Shown: positions 1-9,216, counted from the first letter of the stretch. The stretch is 64,000 bases of DNA from Edaphobacter sp. 12200R-103 (GCF_010093025.1 NZ_CP048114.1:744001-808000); one strand, 5' to 3'. Translations and numbers: made by a program. Notes: generated by a model not told the origin, from the sequence alone.

Positions 1-950
1 ATGCTGACCGGACTGGGATCGAGCTTGTACCCCAGCTTTTCTTCGAGAGCTTCAAGGAAAGACTCGGCGGTCCAGCCAAACTTCATGAAGAGGTATTTGA
101 TGCGGGCGCGGGTACGGTTCTCGCGAAGGATTCCTGCATCCCGGAAGACTTCGGCGGTGGCCGTGGCTACCGCAAGTGCCTGGTCCTGGCGGACGAAGGC
201 CGGGATGCGCACGGCAATGTTTGGCTCATTGGACAGGCCTCCACCCACGCGTAGGGTAAAGCCGATCTCCTCTTTGCCGTCGACGGTGCGCTTGATGGCG
301 GTGAGGGCAGCGTCGTTGATCTCTGGGAAGCTGCACCAGACCGGGCATCCGGAGACGGTGAACTTGAACTTGCGGGGAAGATTGACAAAATCGGTGTTGC
401 CGTTGAGCCTGTGCGCGATCTCGATGGCGAGAGGGCTGGCATCGATAAGTTCGTGACCATCCAGACCGGCCAGGGGGCATCCGGTAACGTTACGGACGAC
501 GTCGCCGCAGGCGCCCTTGGTGCTGAGTCCGACGGCGTTGAGGGCGTCGACGACTTCGATCAAGTCCTGAATGGTGAGCCAGTGAAGCTGAATGTTCTGC
601 CGGGTCGTAATGTCGGCAAGGTTGTTGGCGTACTTTTTGGTTACTTCGCCGATAACGCGAGCCTGAGCGCTGGTCAGGATTCCATTGGGCAGCGCAATCC
701 GCATCATGAAGTATTCGGTGGCCTTGCCTTCGCCGCCGCTTCCGCCGGTCACTCCCTTTCCATCGCCCTGGCTGTAGACCCCCCACCAGCGGAAGTACAA
801 GGCCCAGTCGGAAGGAATCGAATCCCAACCCTGACGAGCAAACTCGCGTACTTCCTCCCATGCTTCCCAGGGATTTTTAGCGAGCTTAAGTCGTTCCGTT
901 TTCTGGGCTTTGGTCTCTTTGACGGCGGCTGGGGCCGGAGTGGTGGACAT
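1..950 (-). CDS. Siroheme nitrite/sulfite reductase, N-terminal part (C-terminus beyond window)
   Basis: The visible 316 residues are the N-terminal half of a ferredoxin-type nitrite/sulfite reductase, which reduces nitrite or sulfite by six electrons at a siroheme-4Fe4S centre. I see the half-domain motif TTRQNIQLHW at residues 115-124 and NVTGCPLAG at 154-162, both typical of this family; the cysteines that bind the cluster lie past the window edge. The ATG at 948-950 opens the frame and has no good Shine-Dalgarno. About 40 bases before it is an intrinsic terminator, and before that a cysteine-rich leader ORF. That arrangement favours sulfite (cysteine supply) as the substrate, because a separate nitrite reductase with a nitrate operon lies at 21-30 kb. 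The family call is firm; the choice of sulfite is inferred. Confidence 0.88.
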   Translation of the reverse strand, partial: MSTTPAPAAVKETKAQKTERLKLAKNPWEAWEEVREFARQGWDSIPSDWALYFRWWGVYSQGDGKGVTGGSGGEGKATEYFMMRIALPNGILTSAQARVIGEVTKKYANNLADITTRQNIQLHWLTIQDLIEVVDALNAVGLSTKGACGDVVRNVTGCPLAGLDGHELIDASPLAIEIAHRLNGNTDFVNLPRKFKFTVSGCPVWCSFPEINDAALTAIKRTVDGKEEIGFTLRVGGGLSNEPNIAVRIPAFVRQDQALAVATATAEVFRDAGILRENRTRARIKYLFMKFGWTAESFLEALEEKLGYKLDPSPVS

Positions 951-982
951 TGATAGAATCCTTTGGCTTGGAATTGCGGCGG

Positions 983-1010
983 TAATAAAAATCCCACTCG
1001 CTGGAGTGGG
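983..1010 (-). terminator. Intrinsic terminator/attenuator in the leader of the reductase gene
   Basis: Read on the minus strand, CCCACTC-CAGC-GAGTGGG is a perfect 7-bp stem with a tetraloop, followed directly by ATTTTTATT. It lies between the stop of the cysteine-rich leader ORF and the reductase ATG, so it would end transcription before the enzyme gene unless it is prevented from forming. A second 5-bp stem (GCGAC/GTCGC, 1016-1020 with 1031-1035) lies just upstream and could be a pause hairpin. I could not identify a convincing antiterminator by eye. Confidence 0.8.
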
Positions 1011-1048
1011 CGTTGGCGACTTGCCTGAGGGTCGCAGATCGGAAGGAC

Positions 1049-1135
1049 CTACGAAGCAGGGCAGAGACGACAGCGCACCCGTTCGCAACAACACATGCGA
1101 CAGGAGGAGAGAAGCTGGATGCGGTCGAAAGCCAT
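1049..1135 (-). CDS. Cysteine-rich leader peptide (28 aa), putative attenuation sensor
   Basis: A 28-codon ORF (ATG to TAG) encodes a peptide whose core is CRMCCCERVRCRLC: six cysteines in 14 residues, three of them consecutive. It ends 39 bases before a perfect intrinsic terminator, which is followed by a siroheme reductase gene. This is the layout of ribosome-mediated attenuation, in which scarce Cys-tRNA stalls the ribosome on the Cys codons and changes leader folding. There is no Shine-Dalgarno. A promoter placed so that transcription would start at or next to the A of the ATG (see 1142-1170) suggests a leaderless start, as described for cysteine-responsive small ORFs in mycobacteria. The ORF and terminator are seen directly; the mechanism is inferred. 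Confidence 0.72.
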   Translation of the reverse strand: MAFDRIQLLSSCRMCCCERVRCRLCPAS

Positions 1136-1141
1136 GCTTAA

Positions 1142-1170
1142 AGTATGGCGGTATGGAAGGTAAGAGTCAA
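1142..1170 (-). promoter_or_regulatory. Putative sigma70 promoter of the leader peptide/reductase unit
   Basis: On the minus strand TTGACT (1165-1170), a 17-base spacer and CATACT (1142-1147) give a good -35/-10 pair. The -10 ends 6 bases before the A of the leader ORF start codon, which would make the mRNA leaderless. The -35 lies inside the inverted repeat GAGTC-N7-GACTC. Confidence 0.5.
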
Positions 1171-1270
1171 GGGAGGACTCGGAGTTTCCAGCAGGATTTG
1201 CATACAAATGACTTTGATTTCAGAGGTTTTGGAGATTTCGCCCTTCCAGGGAGTTCCTGCTGCGAAAGTA

Positions 1271-1945
1271 CTACTCCGCAGCAGACAGGGACTGTTTATG
1301 GCGGACGTCGGAGCCGCGCACCCAGAAGATCACATCTTCGGCGATATTCGTGGCGTGATCCGCGGATCGCTCCAGATTCCGGGAGACGATGATGGCGTTG
1401 AGTGCCTGTGCGCTGATCTCGGGCTGCTGCTGCATCAGCTGAACCATCTCGGCCTGAACGTCCCGGTTCATGTCATCCACTTCATCGTCCATGGCGAGGA
1501 CCTTCTCCGCGAGCCTGGCGTCGGCCTCCAGAAGAGCCTGAAGCGCAGTACGGATCATGATGCCCACCTTTTCGCCCATATCGGGAATGTCGATAGGGAG
1601 CTCGATCAAAGGGACGTCCGTAAGCGATTGCACCCGTTGAGCGATATTGGAAGCCTGATCGCCGATACGCTCAAGGTCGCCGTTGATTTTGATGACGGCA
1701 AGAATGAAGCGAAGGTCGATCGCCATGGGCTGCTCCTTCGCCAGCAGATCGTAGGCCAGCTCATCTACGTCGCGCTCAGCGGCATTGATAGCTTCTTCGA
1801 TCTCCTTCACGTGCTCGCAGAGGCTGACATTGCGGGTCAGATAGGACTCCAGCGCAAGCGAGAGGGCCTGCTGGGAGAGGGCCGCCATGGCGAGAAGCTT
1901 GTCCTTGAGCGCGGCAAGCTGCTGATGAAAGTTGATGCGCGGCAT
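1271..1945 (-). CDS. phoU: Phosphate transport regulator PhoU
   Basis: This 224-residue all-helical protein has the two PhoU half-repeats. The metal-binding E/D-rich helices appear as INGDLERIGDQASNIAQR and, in the second repeat, SRNLERSADHATNIAEDVI. PhoU restrains the PhoR/PhoB two-component system through the Pst phosphate transporter when phosphate is plentiful. No pst or pho genes flank it inside the window, so it appears as a lone gene; the leader and reductase unit follow it on the same strand. Length is normal for the family, and the ATG at 1943-1945 gives the usual short N-terminus. Confidence 0.95.
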   Translation of the reverse strand: MPRINFHQQLAALKDKLLAMAALSQQALSLALESYLTRNVSLCEHVKEIEEAINAAERDVDELAYDLLAKEQPMAIDLRFILAVIKINGDLERIGDQASNIAQRVQSLTDVPLIELPIDIPDMGEKVGIMIRTALQALLEADARLAEKVLAMDDEVDDMNRDVQAEMVQLMQQQPEISAQALNAIIVSRNLERSADHATNIAEDVIFWVRGSDVRHKQSLSAAE

Positions 1946-2068
1946 GGAGCAAACACCCCTTCTAGTTCACGATCCTTCTATTGTGCGGCAGACACAGCTC
2001 TGTCGTTATGAATTTGTGATGCCCTGATGTCGAAATGGGTACATCTGGCTGCTGGAGGCGGAAGCCGC

Positions 2069-5000
2069 TCAATAAAGCAGGTATTGCGCTCGGCGTTGAC
2101 GGAAGGCATCAAGATCTTTCTCCCAGGTCTTCGCGATAGCGCGTGGATCCTCATGGTTCTGGATAGAGAGAACCGTGTTGATGCTGACCAGAAGCGTATT
2201 GAGCCGCTTGATGTTGAACTGCTGCGGATAGGCGCTATAAATCGCAGAGATCAGCTCGATTCCAAGCTCGGGCGCATCCAGCAGGTTTCGGTTGGTAAGG
2301 ATGATGTGGACCGCTGGCAGTGTCTGGCCGTGGTACATGGAATGGAAAGAGTCGTCTGCGATGGTCACGGTGCTGGCGCTGAAGCTGACACCCGGGATAT
2401 TGCGGGCGTTCAGAGCGGTTGCGAGAGCCGGCGCGTCGAAGAAGGGTGCGGCGATGTTCTGGAAGGGCATCGGGGTGCCGCGGCCTACGGAGACGTTGGT
2501 GAACTGCAGAAGTTCAACCCCCGGATAGAGCACAGCCGACTCGACGCTGCGAAGATTGGGAGATGGATTGATCCATGGCAGGCCAGTCTGGTCGTAGTAC
2601 ATGTTGCGCTGCCAGTTCTGCAGCGGAACCACGGTTACCTGAGCGTTGAGCGGAACCTGTACGTTGGGGGAGCTTCCGCCGGGAATGCGACGTTCGCCGT
2701 TGATGTAGCGTGAAAGCTCACCGAGCGTCATGCCATGACGAATGGGGAGAGGCATGTAGTTGGTGTAGGAGGTCTTGCCCTCGTCAGACACGGGACCTTG
2801 AACCTTTTCGCCGCCGATCAGGTCGGGACGGTCCAGAACGATGATCTCGAGCGGATGGCCGAGTTTTTTCTCGGCTGCCGCAGCTTCGATGAAGTATCCG
2901 GTCTGCGCTTCGTAGGTGTAGAACCGGACGCCTGCATCCTGCAGATCGACGACAACGGCGTCGAGGTCTTTGAGCTGGTCGTGAGTAGGATGACGCGACT
3001 CGGGCGTTTTGCCGTACAGCGAGGTGACATGAATGTGAGTCGTGGGGTCTACTTCACCGGAGATTCCGGATTCATCTTTCGCCCCAAAGAGCCCATGCTC
3101 GGGGGAGAAGAGAGCAGTGACCTCGAGGCCGGGAACGTCCTTCGGAGCTTCGGTCGCGAGCAGGTCGACGGTGCGATGGCCATGCGCATCTACCCCGGTC
3201 TGGTTGGTAAGGATGCCAATCCGGAGACGGTTATTATGCCGATGTGCGGCTTCGGCCAGAGCAGCGTAGTGGGTGGATTCAAGAACGTCGAGGCCGGTGA
3301 GCACCCTCGCCACGGGCTGGCTGCCATAAAGGCGGAGCGCCTGGGCAGCGGCGGTTGCGACCTCTCCGCGAAGCACGGAGACGGATCCGTGGCCCCGAGG
3401 ATGGACGGCATTGGTCAGCAAAACGACGTAGGTATTTGAGCCGGGGTCCATCCACAGCGTCGTCCCGGTGAAGCCGGTGTGACCGAAGGAGCCGATGGGG
3501 AAGACCGATCCGCGTGGACGTGAGAAGGCGGTATTGATGTCCCATCCGAAGCCGCGCGTAGCCAAACCCTTGGTGACTTTGCCGTCGGGAGTGAAGACCG
3601 TCGCTCCATCCTGAGCGGTGGCAGGTTGCTGCGGGGTGGTCATCAGCTTAAGGGTCGACTGCTTAACCGGAAAAGGCCCCTTGTTATAGAGAAGCTTTTC
3701 GAGCAGAGCGCCCGCATAGAGCGAGACATCGTGCGCCGTGGAGAAGACTCCGGCGTGCCCGGCGACTCCGCCCATGCGGCGCGTGGTGGGGTCGTGGACC
3801 GTGCCGCGAAGGAGATGGTCGAAGTCGGGATTGGCGGAGGGGTTGTCTTTGAGTTCGTCGTCGTGAGCGGTAGGAGCGGTGCGCTCGATGATGGCGGTAT
3901 TCCAGCTGCCGGTCGGGCAGTGCTCAGGGGCGGCGGATTTGGTTGAGCCGTCCAGCTCGATGTCGGATCCGGAGACGGTATGCGGTCCGCAAGCCTTGGC
4001 GAAGGGATGATAAGAGGTGTCGATCATCTTCAGGGGCTTGAAGATGTGCTGCTCGACATAGACGTCCTCCGGCTGGCCGCTCAGCTTTTCAACAAGGAAG
4101 CCGAGCGTAATGAAATTGATGTCCGAGTAGACGAATTTAGTGCCGGGAGGATTGTCGAGCGGCGATGCCATGGCGCGGCGGAATCCTTCAGCCTTATCGG
4201 GTGCGGCGAGCCCCCAGGAATCCTTAGTCGAGACATCGGGCGGAAGGCCGGAGTAGTGGGTCAGCAACTCGCGGATGGTGACGTTCTGTTTGCCGTTCGC
4301 GGCGAACTCGGGGAGGTATTTGGCAACAGGATCGTCAAACTGGTACTTACCCTCGTCGTAGAGCTGCATCATCGCAGTTGCGGTAGCAAGGCATTTGGTC
4401 AGCGAGGCCATGTCGAAGATGGTGTCTTCGGTCATTGGCTCGGCTGTGGTTGAGCCGTTGGGACTCAGCTCCCCGGCGACTTTGCGGTTGCCGTATGCCT
4501 TGTGGAAGACGACTTTTCCATCGTGCCCTACCACGATGACTGCCCCGGGAAGTTTTTGCTGGGCGATGGCGTTATCCGTCAGGATGGAGATGGCGCTGAA
4601 GTCAGCGGCGGAACCGTCGCCCGCGGTGCGGCTGGCCGCGGCCGTGTGTCTCGGCGGTCCTGATCCTGCAAAGGCCTGATTGGGGCAACAGAGTGCTGCG
4701 ACGAAAACTATGGCTGCGGCAACGGTCGCCTTGGCTGCGGTGTTTGGCTTACGAAGCATCTTGCTGGCGAGATATCCGGTCACGAAGGTAATGATGGCTC
4801 CTATAAAGACGTACCAGGTCCAGGCGACTCGAGGCAGGGTTGTGGCTCCGAAGAGCGGCAGGCTGGTGAAGTGAATCGGCGCGGGCTGCAGCCAAAGGGC
4901 GATATTGGATGCGAAGCCGAGGACCATACCGATGATGGCTCCTCCTTCCGTGGCTTTGCGAGTCAGAGTGCCAAGCAGGAAGACTCCGAGCAGGGCGCCG

Positions 5001-6259
5001 TAGGCGACGGAGGCGATGGAGAGTCCAATCTCGACGACGTGACCCTTGCCGCCTGCATGGATGCTGTAGACCGCGATCGCAAAGAGCACAAACGCCCATA
5101 CGACGGTTGAGGATCGGGAGATCATCATGCGCTCGCGCTCATCCGCCTCCGGTCTCCAGTGCATGTAAAAGTCGACGACTGTGGTCGAGGAGAGGGAATT
5201 GAGAGCGGCGGAGAGGTTTGACATGGCAGCAGCCAGAATAGCCGCGATAAGCAGACCGGCGACTCCGATCGGCATCTCGCGCACGATGAAGGAAGGGAAG
5301 AGGCGATCGGGAGCGAGATTGGCGGCGGGCGAGCCGCCGTAGAAGACCCATAGTCCTGCGCCGATCAGAAGGAACAGGGTGAACTGAACGAAGATCACGA
5401 CCCCTGAGGAGAGCAGGGCGAGCCGGGATTCTCCAAGGTTTTTGGCGGCGAGCAGGCGCTGCACCATCAACTGCTCGGTACCGTGCGAGGCCATGGTGAG
5501 GAAGGTTCCACCGATGACACCAGCCCAGAAGGTGTAGGTCTGGCTGAGACTAATGGCGAAATCGAAGAGCCGGAACTTGCCGGCCGCCGAGGCGAGGGTA
5601 TGGATATGGTGCCAGCCTCCGGGAACGTGGGTCCCGAGGGTGGCAATGGCGACGAGCGTCCCGGCGATGTAGAGAATCATCTGGACAACATCGGTCCAGA
5701 TAACAGCCGTCATGCCGCCTTCGAAGGTGTAGAGCAGGGTCAGGGCCGAGATAATGGCGATGGAGAGCACGTCTCCCGTGCCAATGGCGATGGCTACAAC
5801 GATGGAGACTGCGAAGACTCGAACACCCTCGGCGGCAGCGCGGGTGAGAAGAAACAATCCGGCGGTCATCTTATGAAGTGCACTGCCGAAGCGACGGTCG
5901 ATAAGTTGATAGGCCGTCAGCATCTCGCCCTGGAAGTAGCGGGGCAGGAAGATCACGGCAACGACGACGCGCCCGATCATATATCCGATGATGATCTGCA
6001 GAAAGCCGAAGTCGCCGGTAAAGGCTACGCCGGGAACGCTGATAATCGTGAGGGTGCTGGTCTCGGCAGAGACGATTGAGAGCGCAATCGCCCACCAGGG
6101 AACAGTACGATCGGCGAGGAAGTAACTCTTGAGCGTGCGTGCAGTGGCGCCTTTTCCCTCGCGAAAGCGCAGCCCGAAGAGTGTGATCCCCGCCAGATAC
6201 ACAGCAATCAGAACCAAGTCGAAGACGTGCAGATGTGATGCAGAGACAACAGCTGACAT
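2069..6259 (-). CDS. Fusion protein: SSS sodium symporter + serine hydrolase (beta-lactamase fold) + NamZ-type exo-muramidase
   Basis: One open frame of 1396 codons joins three modules. Residues 1-500 are a sodium:solute symporter with about 13 membrane segments. Residues 550-980 are a beta-lactamase/AmiE-like hydrolase with SLTK (S619, K622), YSD (711) and HTG (927). Residues 1010-1396 are a DUF1343/NamZ domain with SPEHG, DLQDAGVRFYTY and NVSVGRGT. At residue 501 an internal Met begins what looks like a complete signal peptide (positive start, hydrophobic core, AFA at 529-531), so the fusion looks like loss of the stop codon between a transporter gene and a secreted-hydrolase gene. The signal peptide could now act as a membrane helix that puts the enzymes in the periplasm. 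NamZ releases MurNAc from peptidoglycan chain ends; the symporter would import the product. I prefer the ATG at 6257-6259 to an in-frame TTG at 6289. The substrate is inferred. Confidence 0.85.
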   Translation of the reverse strand: MSAVVSASHLHVFDLVLIAVYLAGITLFGLRFREGKGATARTLKSYFLADRTVPWWAIALSIVSAETSTLTIISVPGVAFTGDFGFLQIIIGYMIGRVVVAVIFLPRYFQGEMLTAYQLIDRRFGSALHKMTAGLFLLTRAAAEGVRVFAVSIVVAIAIGTGDVLSIAIISALTLLYTFEGGMTAVIWTDVVQMILYIAGTLVAIATLGTHVPGGWHHIHTLASAAGKFRLFDFAISLSQTYTFWAGVIGGTFLTMASHGTEQLMVQRLLAAKNLGESRLALLSSGVVIFVQFTLFLLIGAGLWVFYGGSPAANLAPDRLFPSFIVREMPIGVAGLLIAAILAAAMSNLSAALNSLSSTTVVDFYMHWRPEADERERMMISRSSTVVWAFVLFAIAVYSIHAGGKGHVVEIGLSIASVAYGALLGVFLLGTLTRKATEGGAIIGMVLGFASNIALWLQPAPIHFTSLPLFGATTLPRVAWTWYVFIGAIITFVTGYLASKMLRKPNTAAKATVAAAIVFVAALCCPNQAFAGSGPPRHTAAASRTAGDGSAADFSAISILTDNAIAQQKLPGAVIVVGHDGKVVFHKAYGNRKVAGELSPNGSTTAEPMTEDTIFDMASLTKCLATATAMMQLYDEGKYQFDDPVAKYLPEFAANGKQNVTIRELLTHYSGLPPDVSTKDSWGLAAPDKAEGFRRAMASPLDNPPGTKFVYSDINFITLGFLVEKLSGQPEDVYVEQHIFKPLKMIDTSYHPFAKACGPHTVSGSDIELDGSTKSAAPEHCPTGSWNTAIIERTAPTAHDDELKDNPSANPDFDHLLRGTVHDPTTRRMGGVAGHAGVFSTAHDVSLYAGALLEKLLYNKGPFPVKQSTLKLMTTPQQPATAQDGATVFTPDGKVTKGLATRGFGWDINTAFSRPRGSVFPIGSFGHTGFTGTTLWMDPGSNTYVVLLTNAVHPRGHGSVSVLRGEVATAAAQALRLYGSQPVARVLTGLDVLESTHYAALAEAAHRHNNRLRIGILTNQTGVDAHGHRTVDLLATEAPKDVPGLEVTALFSPEHGLFGAKDESGISGEVDPTTHIHVTSLYGKTPESRHPTHDQLKDLDAVVVDLQDAGVRFYTYEAQTGYFIEAAAAEKKLGHPLEIIVLDRPDLIGGEKVQGPVSDEGKTSYTNYMPLPIRHGMTLGELSRYINGERRIPGGSSPNVQVPLNAQVTVVPLQNWQRNMYYDQTGLPWINPSPNLRSVESAVLYPGVELLQFTNVSVGRGTPMPFQNIAAPFFDAPALATALNARNIPGVSFSASTVTIADDSFHSMYHGQTLPAVHIILTNRNLLDAPELGIELISAIYSAYPQQFNIKRLNTLLVSINTVLSIQNHEDPRAIAKTWEKDLDAFRQRRAQYLLY

Positions 6260-6399
6260 GTCAGCGAGTTTATAGCGAAAGGCCAACAAATGGCTGAAGA
6301 AAACCGCTAAAGTAAATCGCCCGAGTCGCAGCTTTCGCTGCCGGACCTGATCCTGCGGCGGTTCGTTCGAGAAGGATTACAGTAGGAGGGCGAAGGAAC

Positions 6400-7566
6400 C
6401 TATTGAACCAATCTTCCGCTCAACATGGTGCCCTCGAGCTCGCCTGTCTGATTGAAGATATTGAAGTTTGCCGGTTTGCCCGACTGGATGCCATCGATAG
6501 TGTCGCCGAGACCAAGCAGGATGGCCGGATTGTTCGACGCGAGCCGAACCGCAACGTCCAGGGGGGCGCCGGTGAAGCGCTGCAGATTGGCGACAGCGCG
6601 ATCGAGGGTAAGAACGCTTCCGGCAAGCGTTTGTTTGCCTCGCGCAAGGTCATCTGCGGCGAGGGCGCGTCCGTCGGCAACGTGTACCTTGAAGGTGCCA
6701 AGGGTGTACTCGCCGTCCGGCATCCCGGCGGCGGCCATGCTGTCGGTAACCAGGATTCCATGATGCGGGCCCTTGGCTTTGAGCCAGAGTCGCACCAACT
6801 CCGGCGCGACATGGACCCCATCGCAGATCAGCTCGGCATAGAGAGCATCTTCGTCCAGCGCGACGCCCAATACGCCCGGCTCTCGATGATCGAGTGGACG
6901 CATCGCGTTAAAGGTGTGGGTGGCGCTGCGTGCTCCAGCCTCGATTCCAGCACGAGCCTCAGCGGCGGTGGCGTTGCTATGACCGATGCTGACCCGCACT
7001 CCCTGCTGAGCGCAGTGATGGATGAGATCGAGGGCGCCCGGTATCTCTGGAGCGATCGTGATAAGGCGAATGTGTCCGGCAGCTGCCTGCTGAAAACGGT
7101 CGAAGAGCCCAATGTCCGGGGGAAGAATCTGCGCTGGGGGATGAACGCCGCGCTTCGCGTGCGAGATGAAAGGGCCTTCCAGGTGAATTCCTACGGGCCG
7201 CGCGTGCTTCGCGTCCCAGTCGGAACCAGAGCTTCGCTCGATCTCTTTGGCAATGCCCTCCAGTGAGGTCAGGGTCCTGTCGACCGATGCCGTCACCGTG
7301 GTCGGCAGATAGTGACCGACCCCGTGACTTGCGAGAAAACCGCCGAGCTTGCGGAAGACCTCCGGCGTAGCCTCCATGAAGTCGTGCCCCGCGCCACCGT
7401 GGGTATGGATGTCGAAGAAGGTTGCGGCCAATGTGTTAGTCGCCGTCTTAGGGGCGGAGTCGGGCTCGATCTTGGTGATAATGCCGTCTGCAGAGATGGT
7501 AACGGTGGGATGCTGGATGGTCTGGGAGGCGGTGACGAGGGAACGAGCTTGCAGAGTCTGAGGCAT
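6400..7566 (-). CDS. nagA: N-acetylglucosamine-6-phosphate deacetylase
   Basis: The 388-residue protein is an amidohydrolase-fold enzyme that removes acetate from GlcNAc-6-phosphate in the cytoplasm, giving glucosamine-6-phosphate. Family marks are all present in order: DIHTHG near residue 52, HLEGPF near 129, the metal and substrate histidines in GHSNA and THTFNAM, DGVH, and the catalytic Asp in TDSM. It lies about 140 bases upstream of the transporter/muramidase fusion on the same strand, and the GH20 hexosaminidase is nearby, so it likely handles GlcNAc from cell-wall or chitin turnover. No nagB is seen in the window. Start ATG 7564-7566. Confidence 0.95.
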   Translation of the reverse strand: MPQTLQARSLVTASQTIQHPTVTISADGIITKIEPDSAPKTATNTLAATFFDIHTHGGAGHDFMEATPEVFRKLGGFLASHGVGHYLPTTVTASVDRTLTSLEGIAKEIERSSGSDWDAKHARPVGIHLEGPFISHAKRGVHPPAQILPPDIGLFDRFQQAAAGHIRLITIAPEIPGALDLIHHCAQQGVRVSIGHSNATAAEARAGIEAGARSATHTFNAMRPLDHREPGVLGVALDEDALYAELICDGVHVAPELVRLWLKAKGPHHGILVTDSMAAAGMPDGEYTLGTFKVHVADGRALAADDLARGKQTLAGSVLTLDRAVANLQRFTGAPLDVAVRLASNNPAILLGLGDTIDGIQSGKPANFNIFNQTGELEGTMLSGRLVQ

Positions 7567-7879
7567 CAGGGTCTAGTCTAGGCCCCCGTTGAGGGAAAAC
7601 AAAAACGTTGTGGGGGTCCAGGGAATTCGTTGAGGAAGATTCATTCGAATTATAGAGGATGCCTACAGGTTGCCAACTTACGTACATCCCTTTTCGTAGG
7701 CAAGTGTTCCTACGGCACTGTTTGTGGTGCGACACGGTGCTTAGAAATAGCTCGTACAGACAGAGAAATTCTGTAAAAAGCGCCTTTGCTCTAAGCTACA
7801 ACTAAATACGCATTCGGTGTAGGATTCAATGTCGAAGACTGATGGGTCAAACTTGCGAAAGCAAAATAACGGGGAACGG
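7567..7879. promoter_or_regulatory. Divergent intergenic region between nagA and the Gfo/Idh/MocA gene
   Basis: This 313-base region must carry both promoters. I see an inverted repeat TGCCTAC (7660-7666) / GTAGGCA (7696-7702) and nearby copies of the half-site (CCTAC about 7710), which could be an operator. There is no convincing RNA gene or further ORF. Confidence 0.35.
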
Positions 7880-9199
7880 ATGATCTCTAGAAGGAAATTT
7901 ATCGACACGCTTGCAATGGGAACCGCTGCTGTAGCGGTTAGTTCAACTGCAAAGAGTTATGGACAGATCCTTGGTTCAAACGAACGGGTTAATTTCGCCG
8001 TGATCGGACTTAACGGGCGAGCCGGAGCTCATCTCCGTTCGCTGAAGGCGAACGAGAAAAATGCAAAGATCACTCATGTCTGCGACGTGGAAAGCAACAT
8101 ATTGCAGAGATTTTGCGGCAAGGCAGAAAAGACGCTTGGTTACACCCCCGCCTCCGACAAGGACTTCCGCAAAATTCTCTCTTCCAGAGACATCGACGCT
8201 ATCACAATAGCGACGCCGGATCATTGGCATACCCCAATGGCCATTGCGGGACTTCACGCAGGCAAACATGTCTATGTAGAGAAGCCCTGCAGCCATAACC
8301 CGGCGGAGGGAGCGCTTCTTGTTCAGGCCCAGCGTAAATATGGAAAGCATGTGCAGATGGGCACGCAACGCCGTTCTTCACAGCTTTATATCGACATTAT
8401 CAGCAAGATTCATGGCGGCCTGGTGGGAAATCCTTATTACGCAAGGGCCTGGTACAGCAATACTCGCAAGTCGATTGGAATCGGCAAAGTTGCTCCAGTA
8501 CCGGCAACGCTGGACTGGGATCTATGGCAGGGCCCTGCGCCTCGTCAGGCATATAAGGACAACGTCCAACCCTATAACTGGCATTGGTTCAAAACGTGGG
8601 GTACCGGCGAGGCTCTGAACAACGGCACTCACGAGGTCGATGTCTGCCGCTGGGCTCTCGGGGTTGACCTGCCGAAGCGCGTTACGGCATCTGGCGGACG
8701 GTACCAGTTCAAAGACGACTGGCAGTTTTATGACACGCTCGTGACCAGCTTTGACTACGGCGACAAGCTCATATCGTGGGAGAGCAAGAGCTGCAATGGA
8801 ACGAAGATGTATGGCCGTGATCGCGGCGTCGTGATCGTGGGTACTACCGGAAGTATCGTCCTCGATGAAGGGGGCTATGAGATCTACGATCTGAATGGGA
8901 AGAAGACCAGCGAGTATTCGGCGGGAAAGGCGTCTCAGTCGGCGGACCTTACCGGTGCGGACAATATGACAGACCTCCATTTCGCTAACTTTATTGCTGC
9001 AATTCAAAAAGGCGAAAAGCTCAACCAGCCGATTGAGTCTGGCAATATCTCCGTAACGATGCTTCAGCTGTCAAACATCGCATGGGAGGTCGAGCGCGAG
9101 CTGAAGCTGGAGCAGGGCACCGGTCACGTTCTAAACGACAAGGAAGCGATGACGTTTTGGGGACGAGAGTACGAAAAAGGCTGGGCTCCTCAGCTGTAA
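7880..9199 (+). CDS. Tat-exported Gfo/Idh/MocA-family oxidoreductase
   Basis: The protein begins MISRRKFIDTLAMGTAAVAV, a twin-arginine signal peptide, followed by a Rossmann fold (GLNGRAG at 43-49) and the family Lys in EKP (134-136), then a typical C-terminal Gfo/Idh/MocA domain to residue 439. Such proteins oxidise or epimerise sugars with a tightly bound NAD(P), and Tat export of the folded protein is consistent with a retained cofactor. Some relatives are GH109 glycosidases that act on N-acetyl amino sugars, which would fit the neighbours nagA and GH20, but I cannot tell the two activities apart. I chose the ATG at 7880, which follows GGGGAACGG, over an in-frame ATG at 7829, because it places the twin arginines at residues 4-5. 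Confidence 0.82.
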   Translation: MISRRKFIDTLAMGTAAVAVSSTAKSYGQILGSNERVNFAVIGLNGRAGAHLRSLKANEKNAKITHVCDVESNILQRFCGKAEKTLGYTPASDKDFRKILSSRDIDAITIATPDHWHTPMAIAGLHAGKHVYVEKPCSHNPAEGALLVQAQRKYGKHVQMGTQRRSSQLYIDIISKIHGGLVGNPYYARAWYSNTRKSIGIGKVAPVPATLDWDLWQGPAPRQAYKDNVQPYNWHWFKTWGTGEALNNGTHEVDVCRWALGVDLPKRVTASGGRYQFKDDWQFYDTLVTSFDYGDKLISWESKSCNGTKMYGRDRGVVIVGTTGSIVLDEGGYEIYDLNGKKTSEYSAGKASQSADLTGADNMTDLHFANFIAAIQKGEKLNQPIESGNISVTMLQLSNIAWEVERELKLEQGTGHVLNDKEAMTFWGREYEKGWAPQL

Positions 9200-9216
9200 G
9201 TTATGTCCTGCGATGA

